Notes under the pieces: generated by a model | What the model was told of the DNA's origin: nothing | The model's database searches: none | Seen by the model: only the letters and a program-made list of their open reading frames with translations | Part shown: one piece after another, positions 1-6,284 of the stretch | Position numbering within the stretch: the first letter of the stretch is position 1 | Layout of the letters: every line of letters starts with the position of its first letter | Program-made: the position numbers and the translations under genes | Source of the DNA: an uncultured Eubacteriales bacterium | GTDB taxonomy: Bacteria > Bacillota > Clostridia > Oscillospirales > CAG-272 | DNA length: 9,512 bases | Assembly: GCA_900321265.1 (NCBI GenBank) | Contig: ONVJ01000161.1 | Span: 1-9,512 of the forward strand | Direction: 5' to 3'

Positions 1-72
1 ATTTGCGAGGTAGATGGCAGATATGGCGGAGAAAATGTGCTTGTCTACTCCACAACATCAGAACCTTTTTAA
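1..72 (+). CDS. C-terminal end of an unidentified upstream gene (partial)
   Basis: Frame 1 is open from the window edge to a TAA at 70-72 and would encode 23 residues ending in YSTTSEPF. I do not recognise the protein. It is proposed as the tail of a gene because a strong + strand terminator follows at 158-180 and the reading frame is free of stops. Frame 3 is also open at the left edge (to about 135), so the frame choice is uncertain. The stretch is too short for any functional call. Confidence 0.35.
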   Translation: MCEVDGRYGGENVLVYSTTSEPF

Positions 73-95
73 GAAGAGAATATATTAATATAACG

Positions 96-143
96 AAAAA
101 AGAGGCTGTTAAAAAACTCGCTACGCGAGTTTCTTAACAAGCC
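96..143 (-). terminator. Intrinsic terminator reading on the - strand
   Basis: Bases 104-121 pair with 125-143, with one mismatch (113/133), one bulged base (139) and a 3-base loop TAC. The tip is an 8-bp stem (114-121 with 125-132). On the + strand the left side is flanked by six A residues (96-101), which become a U6 run on the - strand transcript directly after the stem. The right flank has no T run, so it should stop leftward transcription only. This implies a leftward transcript from somewhere in 144-430, or a terminator for read-through from the right. It could instead be a dispersed repeat end. Confidence 0.55.
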
Positions 144-145
144 GA

Positions 146-159
146 CGAGCAATTGCTCG
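146..159. repeat. 14-bp perfect palindrome
   Basis: CGAGCAATTGCTCG is fully self-complementary. It sits between the two terminator hairpins of this region and shares its last two bases with the next stem. It may be part of the same structured element. No function can be assigned. Confidence 0.5.
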
Positions 160-180
160 CCGCGAGACCGCGGCGTTTTT
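158..180 (+). terminator. Intrinsic terminator, + strand
   Basis: A 7-bp all-GC stem (158-164 with 169-175) with loop AGAC is followed immediately by T5 (176-180). This is a standard intrinsic terminator and most likely ends the transcript of the gene whose tail is at 1-72. It insulates the downstream nitrogen operon from upstream transcription. Confidence 0.75.
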
Positions 181-208
181 GCCCAATTTTCAGTAAATAA
201 CGAAGCAG

Positions 209-228
209 ATTGCGGCAAAAACCGCAAT
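209..228. repeat. Inverted repeat, 7-bp stem
   Basis: ATTGCGG (209-215) pairs with CCGCAAT (222-228) around the 6-base loop CAAAAA. It has no adjacent T run on the + strand. It is one of several consecutive hairpins between 104 and 339. The function is unknown. Confidence 0.5.
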
Positions 229-234
229 TCTCGA

Positions 235-268
235 GCAGAATCTGCGGTATCCTGTCCGCAGATTCTGC
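235..268. repeat. 13-bp perfect inverted repeat
   Basis: GCAGAATCTGCGG (235-247) is the exact reverse complement of 256-268, with an 8-base loop TATCCTGT. The right arm overlaps the next inverted repeat by three bases (266-268), so both stems cannot be complete at once. There is no flanking T run. It may be an extragenic palindromic repeat or part of a structured RNA. Confidence 0.65.
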
Positions 269-308
269 GGTGGTGCTAAAAAAGTCAGACTATTTTAGCA
301 CCACCGCA
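266..308. repeat. 16-bp perfect inverted repeat with palindromic loop
   Basis: Bases 266-281 pair perfectly with 293-308. Inside the 11-base loop, AGTC (283-286) and GACT (288-291) can also pair, so the whole 43-base segment is nearly palindromic with one A/A mismatch and a central A. Three bases (306-308) are shared with the next hairpin. This is the strongest dyad in the window. It could be a protein-binding dyad, a repeat-element end or an RNA hairpin; the sequence does not decide. Confidence 0.65.
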
Positions 309-350
309 ACTGTCACGGCCGGGAAACCGTTACAGTTGCCGATCTTTTTT
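306..350 (+). terminator. Possible terminator hairpin
   Basis: GCAACTGT (306-313) pairs with ACAGTTGC (332-339). A C/T mismatch follows, then ACGG/CCGT (315-318 with 327-330). A T6 run lies at 345-350. The T run starts five bases after the stem, which is looser than a good intrinsic terminator, so termination is plausible but not secure. It could back up the terminator at 158-180. Confidence 0.4.
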
Positions 351-402
351 GCTTCCGTCCGACTGATTATCATATCATCCATATGAGAACCAACCTTCGG
401 TG

Positions 403-457
403 AAATTTTAGTTTTTTTAAAAAACCTCTTGACAAACTGCGGCGGAGGGTTTATAAT
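403..457 (+). promoter_or_regulatory. Sigma-A promoter with UP-like A/T tract for the glnN operon
   Basis: A perfect -35 box TTGACA (429-434) is followed after exactly 17 bases by a perfect -10 box TATAAT (452-457). Directly upstream, 403-424 is almost pure A/T with A- and T-runs, typical of an UP element. Transcription should begin near 463-466, which places the first leader hairpin at the very 5' end of the RNA. A full-consensus promoter is expected to be strong and constitutive. That fits control being exerted afterwards by the leader attenuator rather than by an activator. Confidence 0.9.
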
Positions 458-465
458 ATTCGTCG

Positions 466-487
466 TTGAAGGCAAAGGCGTCTTTGA
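466..487 (+). promoter_or_regulatory. ANTAR-type hexaloop hairpin (candidate antiterminator)
   Basis: Bases 466-473 pair with 480-487 (8 bp including three G-U pairs) and close the hexaloop AAAGGC (474-479). Loop position 1 is A and position 4 is G, the known signature of RNA hairpins bound by ANTAR-domain antiterminators. The 3' arm (480-487) is also the 5' arm of the terminator at 479-507, so the two structures exclude each other: protein bound to this hairpin would allow read-through into glnN. Canonical ANTAR targets have two such hairpins before the terminator. Here the promoter leaves no room for one upstream. The ANTAR assignment is an inference from shape and loop bases. Confidence 0.6.
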
Positions 488-514
488 ACCGGTGGGGTTC
501 AAAGGCGGTTTTTC
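479..514 (+). terminator. Leader attenuator (intrinsic terminator) before glnN
   Basis: A 12-bp stem (479-490 with 496-507, one G-U pair) with a 5-base loop GGTGG is followed one base later by T5 (509-513), then CTTTATTT. It lies only about 15 bases into the predicted transcript and about 200 bases ahead of the glnN start, so it must be overcome for the operon to be expressed. Its 5' arm overlaps the hexaloop hairpin at 466-487, which makes this a classic attenuator pair. Confidence 0.8.
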
Positions 515-572
515 TTTATTTGACCGGGACAGCGGTCCGGGACCGGACAATCAAATATAACGATAATATTTT

Positions 573-622
573 GATAAAGGCAAAGGCGTCTTTCATGTTC
601 ATTCATGGGAGGCGCCTTTATC
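573..622 (+). promoter_or_regulatory. Second copy of the hexaloop hairpin with competing stems
   Basis: The 17 bases AAGGCAAAGGCGTCTTT at 577-593 are identical to 469-485. They form a 6-bp stem (576-581 with 588-593) with the same AAAGGC hexaloop (582-587). Competing structures are a continuous 16-bp stem (582-597 with 604-619, loop TTCATT), or a 9-bp outer stem (573-581 with 614-622) plus a 10-bp inner stem (588-597 with 604-613) that bulges out AAAGGC. No T run follows, so this is not an intrinsic terminator. It may be a second regulator-binding site, an RNA stability element or a decayed attenuator. Confidence 0.5.
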
Positions 623-683
623 GGTCGACGGAGGGCTCTCCCGGCGACGGGAAGAACGCAAAAAACAAAAAAAGAAGATAAAT

Positions 684-699
684 GCCGCAAAAAAGCGGC
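684..699 (+). other. Small hairpin just ahead of the glnN ribosome binding site
   Basis: GCCGC (684-688) pairs with GCGGC (695-699) around an A6 loop, ending five bases before GGAG (705-708). It could tune access to the ribosome binding site or protect the mRNA. The loop lacks G at position 4, so it does not match the ANTAR pattern. Confidence 0.4.
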
Positions 700-715
700 G
701 GAACGGAGTAAAAAA

Positions 716-2812
716 ATGAAAACGGTATCCGATTATTTCGGCAGCATGGTGTTTGACGACAGAGTCATGAAGGCGACACTTTCGGCCAAGGTCTATTCTT
801 CACTGAAAAAAACTATCGCCGAGGGCGCCGAGCTCGACCCGTCGGTCGCCGACGCGGTCGCGGTGGCGATGAAGGACTGGGCGGTCGCAAAGGGGGCGAC
901 CCATTTCACTCACTGGTTCCAGCCGCTGACCGGCATCACGGCCGAAAAGCACGACGGTTTCATCGCTCCCTCTCCCGACGGCGGCGTGATCATGGAATTC
1001 TCGGGGAAGGAACTCATCAAAGGCGAGCCCGACGCCTCCTCCTTCCCGTCGGGCGGCCTGCGCGCGACCTTCGAGGCCCGCGGCTACACCGCCTGGGATC
1101 CGACCTCCTACGCCTTTATAAAAGGAAAGACGCTCTGCATCCCGACCGCCTTCTGCTCATACGGCGGGCACGCGCTGGACAAGAAGACACCGCTTCTCCG
1201 CTCGATGGAGGCGCTCAACCGCCAGGCGCTGCGCATCCTGAAGCTCTTCGGCAACGATACCGCAAAGAGAGTCGTGTCCTCGGTCGGTCCCGAGCAGGAG
1301 TACTTCCTCATCACTAAGGAGATGTACGACGCAAGACCCGACCTCCGCTTCTGCGGCAGAACGCTCTTCGGCGCGAAGCCTCCCAAGGGACAGGAGATGG
1401 ATGACCACTACTTTGGCGCGATCAAGCCGAAGGTCGCCGCCTTCATGGAGGAGCTCAACGAGGAGCTCTGGAAGCTCGGCATCATGGCCAAGACCGAGCA
1501 CAACGAGGTCGCCCCCTGCCAGCATGAGCTGGCACCCATCTACACCACCACCAACATCGCCACCGACCACAACCAGCTGACCATGGAGATGATGCAGAAG
1601 GTCGCCGCGAGGCACGGCCTCGTCTGCCTGCTCCACGAGAAACCCTTCGCGGGAGTCAACGGGTCGGGCAAGCACAACAACTGGTCGATCGCCACCGACG
1701 ACGGACAGAACCTCCTGTCCCCCGGCGAGACTCCCTATGAGAACGCCCAGTTCCTGCTCTTCCTCTGCGCCGTCATCAAGGCGGTCGACGATTATCAGGA
1801 TCTGCTCAGGATCTCGGTCGCCACGGCGGGCAACGATCACCGTCTCGGCGCCAACGAGGCGCCTCCGGCGGTCATCTCGATGTTCCTCGGCGACGAGCTC
1901 GGCGGAGTCCTCGACGCGATCGAGAGCGACACCCCCTACACCGGCGCTCAGAAGACCCAGATGAGGCTGGGGGTCGACGTACTGCCTAAATTCAACCGCG
2001 ATACCACCGACCGCAACCGTACCTCTCCCTTCGCCTTCACCGGCAACAAGTTCGAGTTCAGGATGCTCGGATCGTCTAACAGCATCGCCTGTGCCAACAT
2101 AATGCTCAATTCCGCGGTCGCCGAGAGCCTTAAGATCTTCGCGGACAGACTTGAGGGCGCCGCCGATTTCGAGTCGGAACTCCACGATATGATCAGGGAG
2201 ACGATCAAGGACCACAAACGGATAATCTTCAACGGCAACGGCTACGACGACGCCTGGATCAAAGAGGCGACCGAGGTGCGCGGCCTCTGCAACTACCGCA
2301 CCACTCCCGACTGCATGCCGCATCTGCTCGACAAAAAGAACGTCGACATGCTGACGTCACATAAAGTCTTCACCGTCGACGAGCTCCGCTCACGCTGCGA
2401 GATCATGCTTGAGAACTACTGCAAGACGGTCACAATCGAGGCGAACACCATGGTCGACATGGCGAGGACGCTGATCGCGCCGGCCGTCGCCTCCTTCGCC
2501 GCCTCGGTCGCGAAGAACGCGCAGTCGAAGAGGGATTTCGATTCCTCGGTGCCCTGCGAATATGAAAAGAAGCTCGTAAAGAAGCTCTCTGTCCTCGCCG
2601 ACTGCATCTCGGCAAAGACCGACGATCTGCAGAGCGCGATCATCGCCGTCAGGGACGCCGGAGACATCATCTCCGAATCCGAAGCGATCCGCGACACCGT
2701 CCTGCCCGCGATGTGCGAGCTCAGGATAGCCTGCGACGAGGCCGAAACGCTGACGGCCAAGAGCTCATGGCCATTCCCGACATACGCCGACATACTCTTC
2801 AGCGTAAGATAA
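716..2812 (+). CDS. glnN: Type III glutamine synthetase (GSIII)
   Basis: Cytoplasmic ATP-dependent ligation of ammonium to glutamate, giving glutamine: the main entry of ammonium into metabolism. The 698-residue product has the usual GSIII length (about 700), far longer than GSI or GSII. It carries the family motifs in order: GPEQEYF (191-197, metal/glutamate site), NEVAPCQHE (263-271), KPFAGVNGSGKHNN (309-322, ATP/glutamate loop) and ANEAPP (379-384). The N-terminal part is a GSIII-specific region and the last ~140 residues are the helical GSIII C-terminus. The start at 716 is preferred over the in-frame ATG at 605: it has GGAG at 705-708 with 7-base spacing, it yields the typical start MKTVSDYFGSMVF, and the 37 extra residues are lysine/arginine-rich leader RNA sequence. 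It is the first gene of the operon, 25 bases before the ammonium channel, and is probably controlled by the leader attenuator. Confidence 0.95.
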   Translation: MKTVSDYFGSMVFDDRVMKATLSAKVYSSLKKTIAEGAELDPSVADAVAVAMKDWAVAKGATHFTHWFQPLTGITAEKHDGFIAPSPDGGVIMEFSGKELIKGEPDASSFPSGGLRATFEARGYTAWDPTSYAFIKGKTLCIPTAFCSYGGHALDKKTPLLRSMEALNRQALRILKLFGNDTAKRVVSSVGPEQEYFLITKEMYDARPDLRFCGRTLFGAKPPKGQEMDDHYFGAIKPKVAAFMEELNEELWKLGIMAKTEHNEVAPCQHELAPIYTTTNIATDHNQLTMEMMQKVAARHGLVCLLHEKPFAGVNGSGKHNNWSIATDDGQNLLSPGETPYENAQFLLFLCAVIKAVDDYQDLLRISVATAGNDHRLGANEAPPAVISMFLGDELGGVLDAIESDTPYTGAQKTQMRLGVDVLPKFNRDTTDRNRTSPFAFTGNKFEFRMLGSSNSIACANIMLNSAVAESLKIFADRLEGAADFESELHDMIRETIKDHKRIIFNGNGYDDAWIKEATEVRGLCNYRTTPDCMPHLLDKKNVDMLTSHKVFTVDELRSRCEIMLENYCKTVTIEANTMVDMARTLIAPAVASFAASVAKNAQSKRDFDSSVPCEYEKKLVKKLSVLADCISAKTDDLQSAIIAVRDAGDIISESEAIRDTVLPAMCELRIACDEAETLTAKSSWPFPTYADILFSVR

Positions 2813-2837
2813 AGATAAAACAAAGGATCACCGAACC

Positions 2838-4556
2838 ATGACTGTCGAATACTGGTTTTTGATAGGCGCTGCGCTCGTCTTCTGGATGCAGGCCGGTTTC
2901 GCTATGGTCGAGACCGGCTTTACCAGAGCGAAGAACGCCGGAAACATCATAATGAAGAACCTGATGGATTTCTGCATCGGGACCGTCGTCTTTTCGCTGC
3001 TCGGCTATACGCTCATGATGGGGGAGGACACCCTCTTCGGACTCATGGGCAGGCCGAATCTCGATCTTTTCCTCCATTTCAAAGAATTCATCGCCTCTCC
3101 GGCGGACGGATACACCGACGCCAGCTTCTTCGTCTTCAACCTCGTCTTCTGCGCCACGACGGCGACTATCGTCTCGGGCGCCATGGCCGAGCGGACGAAG
3201 TTCTCGGCATACTGCGTCTATTCGGGGGTAATAAGCCTTGTCATCTACCCGATCGAGGCCCACTGGATCTGGGGCGGCGGCTGGCTGTCTCAGATCGGCT
3301 TCCACGACTACGCCGGGTCGGCTGCGATACACACCGTCGGCGGCGTCGCCGCCCTCATCGGGGCGATAATGCTCGGCCCGCGCATCGGAAAATATGTGAG
3401 GAATTCGGCCGGAAGGGTGACGAAGGTCAACGCGATCCCCGGACACTCGATCCCGCTCGGAGCCCTGGGCGTCTTCATCCTCTGGCTCGGATGGTACGGC
3501 TTCAACGGAGCCGCCGCGACCTCGGTGTCAGAGCTCGCGTCCATCTTTCTCACCACGACCGTCGCGCCATCGGTCGCGACCTGCACCGCGCTGGTTTACA
3601 CCTGGATAAAGAACGGCAAGCCCGACGTCTCGATGTGCCTTAACGCCTCGCTGGCCGGACTCGTCGGAGTCACGGCGGGATGCGACGCCTTCGACGCGAT
3701 CGGAGCGTCTGTCGTCGGACTTGTCTCGGGCATACTCGTGGTTGTCGTGGTCGAGGTGCTCGATCTGAAGCTCCACATCGACGATCCCGTCGGTGCCGTC
3801 GGCGTCCACTGCGCCAACGGCATCTGGGGAACGCTGGCGGTCGGTCTTCTCGCCAACCCCGACGCACCCGCGGGGCTCTCCGGGCTCTTCTATACCGGAA
3901 GCTGGAAGCAGCTGGGGCTGCAGGCCGCGGGGATATCGTCGGTCGTCGCCTGGTCGGCGGTGACCATGACGCTCTTCTTCCTGCTGCTTAAAAAACTGAA
4001 TTTCCTGAGGGCCGACGCGGCCGACGAGCTTGCCGGACTTGACATGAGCGAACACGGTCTGCCCGGAGCCTACGCCGACTTCATGCCCGCGGTCGACAAA
4101 TACGCCGAATTCGGCACCGGCGATCAGATCACCGCCGTCACCGGCACGACGCCGGTCGCAGAGGCGGTCCCGGTAAAGCGTGAGCCGGTATTCGGCGGTC
4201 ACAAGTTCACGAAGGTGGAGATCGTCTTCAGGGAGGAGAAGCTCTACGCGCTCAAGGACGCGATGAGCAAGCTCGGTATCACCGGCATGACGGTGTCTCA
4301 CGTCATGGGCTATGGCATGCAGAAGGGACACACCGAGTTCTACCGCGGCGTCGCGGTGGAGACCGACCTGAGGCCGAAGGTCCAGGTCGACATCGTCGTG
4401 TCGAAGATACCCGTCAGGGACGTCATCGAGACGGCGAAGAAGGTGCTCTACACCGGGCATATCGGCGACGGCAAGATATTCGTCTACGATGTTGAGAACG
4501 TGATCAAGGTCCGCACCGGCGAAGAGGGCTACGACGCTCTTCAGGACGTCGAGTAA
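2838..4556 (+). CDS. amt: Ammonium channel (Amt) fused to a C-terminal PII signalling domain
   Basis: A 572-residue membrane protein that imports ammonium. Residues 1-395 are an Amt/AmtB channel starting directly in the first membrane segment (YWFLIGAALVFWMQAGFAM). The pore twin histidines are H165 (AAIHTVGG) and H324 (GVHCANGIWGTL). A ~60-residue linker leads to a complete PII domain (about 457-568). PII numbering runs 456 lower: Q39, K40, T83, G87, G89, K90 and R103 are all kept (Q495, K496, T539, G543, G545, K546, R559), so ATP and 2-oxoglutarate binding is plausible. R47, the finger that plugs AmtB in the GlnK-AmtB complex, is kept as R503. Y51, the uridylylation site, is V507. A trimeric channel with a tethered gate is therefore likely. 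GGA at 2825-2827 serves the ATG. The gene sits between glnN and asnB in the operon. Confidence 0.93.
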   Translation: MTVEYWFLIGAALVFWMQAGFAMVETGFTRAKNAGNIIMKNLMDFCIGTVVFSLLGYTLMMGEDTLFGLMGRPNLDLFLHFKEFIASPADGYTDASFFVFNLVFCATTATIVSGAMAERTKFSAYCVYSGVISLVIYPIEAHWIWGGGWLSQIGFHDYAGSAAIHTVGGVAALIGAIMLGPRIGKYVRNSAGRVTKVNAIPGHSIPLGALGVFILWLGWYGFNGAAATSVSELASIFLTTTVAPSVATCTALVYTWIKNGKPDVSMCLNASLAGLVGVTAGCDAFDAIGASVVGLVSGILVVVVVEVLDLKLHIDDPVGAVGVHCANGIWGTLAVGLLANPDAPAGLSGLFYTGSWKQLGLQAAGISSVVAWSAVTMTLFFLLLKKLNFLRADAADELAGLDMSEHGLPGAYADFMPAVDKYAEFGTGDQITAVTGTTPVAEAVPVKREPVFGGHKFTKVEIVFREEKLYALKDAMSKLGITGMTVSHVMGYGMQKGHTEFYRGVAVETDLRPKVQVDIVVSKIPVRDVIETAKKVLYTGHIGDGKIFVYDVENVIKVRTGEEGYDALQDVE

Positions 4557-4566
4557 AATCCCGATG

Positions 4567-4613
4567 ATCTGTCATCTGTCACCTTTATTTTCATCTTCAT
4601 CTTCATCTTCATC
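4567..4613 (+). repeat. Short tandem repeats in the amt-asnB gap
   Basis: The 81-base gap contains two tandem copies of ATCTGTC (4567-4580) followed by four perfect tandem copies of TTCATC (4590-4613), forming a pyrimidine-rich tract. It ends nine bases before the asnB ribosome binding site begins (4622). Such simple repeats can change copy number by slippage, but the tract lies outside the SD-to-start spacing. No terminator hairpin is seen in the gap, so amt and asnB are probably co-transcribed. Confidence 0.8.
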
Positions 4614-4637
4614 CCCGGACAGGGGGAGGTCTGCGTC

Positions 4638-6218
4638 ATGTGTTCTGTAATCGGATGTCTCGGGCCGGTCGACGGGAAGGCCTTCTCGGAGGGCTTTGCC
4701 CGGACAAAATCGCGGGGGCCCGACGACACCAGGATAATAAAGACCGGAGAGGGCCTGCTCGGATTCCACAGGCTTTCGATAATGGGGCTTACCCCTTCGG
4801 GGATGCAGCCCTTCGAGCTCAACGGCTGCGCCGCGGTCTGCAACGGCGAGCTCTACGGCTTTGAGACCGAAAGGGAAGAGCTGAAGAAGAAGGGCTATGT
4901 CTTCGCGAGCGACAGCGACTGCGAGATCATCCTTCCGATGTATTTCGAATACGGCACAGATATGTTCGCGATGCTTGACGCCGAGTTCGCCTGCGTGATA
5001 TATGACGGGAGGACGGACGAATACATCGCGGCCCGCGATCCGATCGGTATCCGCCCCCTCTACTGGGGAAAGACTGAAGAGGGCACCGCGGTCTTCGCCA
5101 GCGAGCCGAAGAACCTCGTCGGGCTCTGCGAAAGCATCCTGCCATTTCCCCCGGGACACTACTTCAAAAACGGGGAGTTCGTCTGCTATCGCGACATCTC
5201 AAAGGTCGCGGAAGTCTCGGGTGACGGTCTTGAGACCGCCTGCGCGAAGATCAGGGAAAAACTCATCGCCGGCGTGAAAAAGCGCCTCGTCGCCGACGCG
5301 AAGGTGGGATTCCTGCTTTCGGGCGGACTAGATTCATCTCTCGTCTGCGCGATCGCCGCGAAAAAAAGCGAAAGACCGATCCGCACCTTCGCCATCGGAA
5401 TGAGCGAGGACGCGATCGATCTCAAATACGCGCGAACGGTCGCTGAACACATTGGTTCGGAGCACACCGAGGTCTTCATGACGCCGGACGACGTGATCTC
5501 CTCTCTGGAGGAGGTGATCTGTCTGCTCGGCACCTATGACATCACGACGGTCAGGGCGAGCATCGGAATGTATCTCGTCTGCCGTGCGATCCATGAGACC
5601 ACCGACGTCCGCGTCCTTCTGACCGGCGAGATCTCCGACGAACTGTTCGGCTACAAGTATACCGATTTCGCGCCGTCGCCGGCAGCCTTTCAGGAGGAGG
5701 CCGAAAAGAGGGTGCGCGAGCTTCACATGTACGACGTGCTCCGCGCCGACAGGTGCATATCGGTGAACTCTCTCGAGGCCAGGGTGCCCTTCGGCGACCT
5801 TGACTTTGCCTCATACGTCATGAGCCTCGATCCCGGGATGAAGGTCAACAGATACGGAAAGGGCAAGTATCTGCTCCGCCACGCCTTCGAGGGCCTCGGA
5901 TATCTGCCCGATCAGATCCTTTGGCGGGAGAAGGCGGCATTTTCAGACGCCGTAGGCCATTCGATGGTGGATTATCTCAAGGAATACGCAGAAGGTGTAT
6001 ATACCGACGCCGAATTCGAAGAAAAGCGGGGAAGATACTCTCACGCTCAGCCCTTTACGAAGGAATCTCTCCTCTACCGGGAGATCTTTGAAAAATACTA
6101 TCCCGGACAGTCGGGGATGATAGCCGGATTCTGGATGCCGAACAAAAGCTGGAAGGGTTGCGACGTCGCCGATCCGTCCGCCCGCGTGCTCTCAAACTAC
6201 GGCGCGAGCGGCGTGTAA
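4638..6218 (+). CDS. asnB: Glutamine-hydrolysing asparagine synthetase
   Basis: Transfers the amide nitrogen of glutamine to aspartate, using ATP, to make asparagine in the cytoplasm. The product is 526 residues, slightly shorter than E. coli AsnB (554). The N-terminal Ntn-type glutaminase domain has the nucleophile Cys2 right after Met1, RGPDD (26-30), HRLSI (44-48), NGE (69-71) and SDCE with D94. The C-terminal synthetase domain has the PP-loop SGGLDSS (228-234), GEISDE (330-335, usually GEGSDE or GEGADE), LEARVPF and WREKAAFSD. The very strong ribosome binding site GGGGGAGG (4622-4629) at 8-base spacing and the mandatory Cys at position 2 fix the start. It is the third gene of the nitrogen operon, downstream of the enzyme that makes its glutamine, and a terminator follows at 6262. 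Confidence 0.95.
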   Translation: MCSVIGCLGPVDGKAFSEGFARTKSRGPDDTRIIKTGEGLLGFHRLSIMGLTPSGMQPFELNGCAAVCNGELYGFETEREELKKKGYVFASDSDCEIILPMYFEYGTDMFAMLDAEFACVIYDGRTDEYIAARDPIGIRPLYWGKTEEGTAVFASEPKNLVGLCESILPFPPGHYFKNGEFVCYRDISKVAEVSGDGLETACAKIREKLIAGVKKRLVADAKVGFLLSGGLDSSLVCAIAAKKSERPIRTFAIGMSEDAIDLKYARTVAEHIGSEHTEVFMTPDDVISSLEEVICLLGTYDITTVRASIGMYLVCRAIHETTDVRVLLTGEISDELFGYKYTDFAPSPAAFQEEAEKRVRELHMYDVLRADRCISVNSLEARVPFGDLDFASYVMSLDPGMKVNRYGKGKYLLRHAFEGLGYLPDQILWREKAAFSDAVGHSMVDYLKEYAEGVYTDAEFEEKRGRYSHAQPFTKESLLYREIFEKYYPGQSGMIAGFWMPNKSWKGCDVADPSARVLSNYGASGV

Positions 6219-6261
6219 AGGCCGGGAAAAGAAACGAAAAATACTATAAGCGGGTCGTTTG

Positions 6262-6284
6262 AAAAGCCGCCGGCGGCGGTTTTT
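6262..6284 (+). terminator. Terminator after asnB, with an alternative hairpin
   Basis: AAAAGCCGCC (6262-6271) pairs with GGCGGTTTTT (6275-6284), one G-U pair, loop GGC, ending in T5; the A-run on the left could make it bidirectional. It should end the glnN-amt-asnB operon. A competing hairpin is possible, because GCCGCCGG (6266-6273) is the exact complement of CCGGCGGC (6285-6292); that pairing would break the terminator. Simple termination is the more economical reading. Confidence 0.8.

Noticed and set aside
240..345. A T-box, glutamine riboswitch or other known riboswitch in the hairpin cluster
   Set aside because: No T-box consensus or recognisable riboswitch core was seen, and the cluster lies upstream of the promoter rather than in the glnN leader.
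290..382. A 30-residue - strand frame starting MDDMIISRTEAKK
   Set aside because: Only a weak AAGG lies 11 bases upstream, no promoter with a good -10 is visible, and the frame ends inside the palindrome cluster. It could be a leader peptide but the support is too thin.
519..555. A hexaloop hairpin at 522-537 as the missing partner of the ANTAR-like pair
   Set aside because: GACCG/CGGTC does close a six-base loop, but the loop is GGACAG, which lacks A1 and G4, and several other pairings of this segment are equally good.
533..567. A second promoter with GATAAT (562-567) as the -10 box
   Set aside because: No -35 box is found at 16-18 bases upstream (the sequence there is GC-rich CCGGGACC). 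It may be a decayed copy of the first promoter but is not called.
466..681. A 71-residue + strand reading frame from a TTG, with the repeated peptide KAKAS
   Set aside because: It is open only because the hairpin repeat spacing (108 bases) is a multiple of three. There is no ribosome binding site and it spans a terminator.
605..715. A 37-residue N-terminal extension of the glutamine synthetase from the ATG at 605
   Set aside because: The ATG lies inside the leader stem, lacks a suitable upstream ribosome binding site, and the extension is lysine/arginine-rich with no resemblance to GSIII. The ATG at 716 has a good site and the family's typical start.
1157..2323. Long - strand open frame inside glnN (388 residues), and a similar one inside amt (3528-4460)
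   Set aside because: Both are shadows of GC-rich coding sequence in well-identified genes; their translations are repetitive in V, R, D, E and G with no family motifs.
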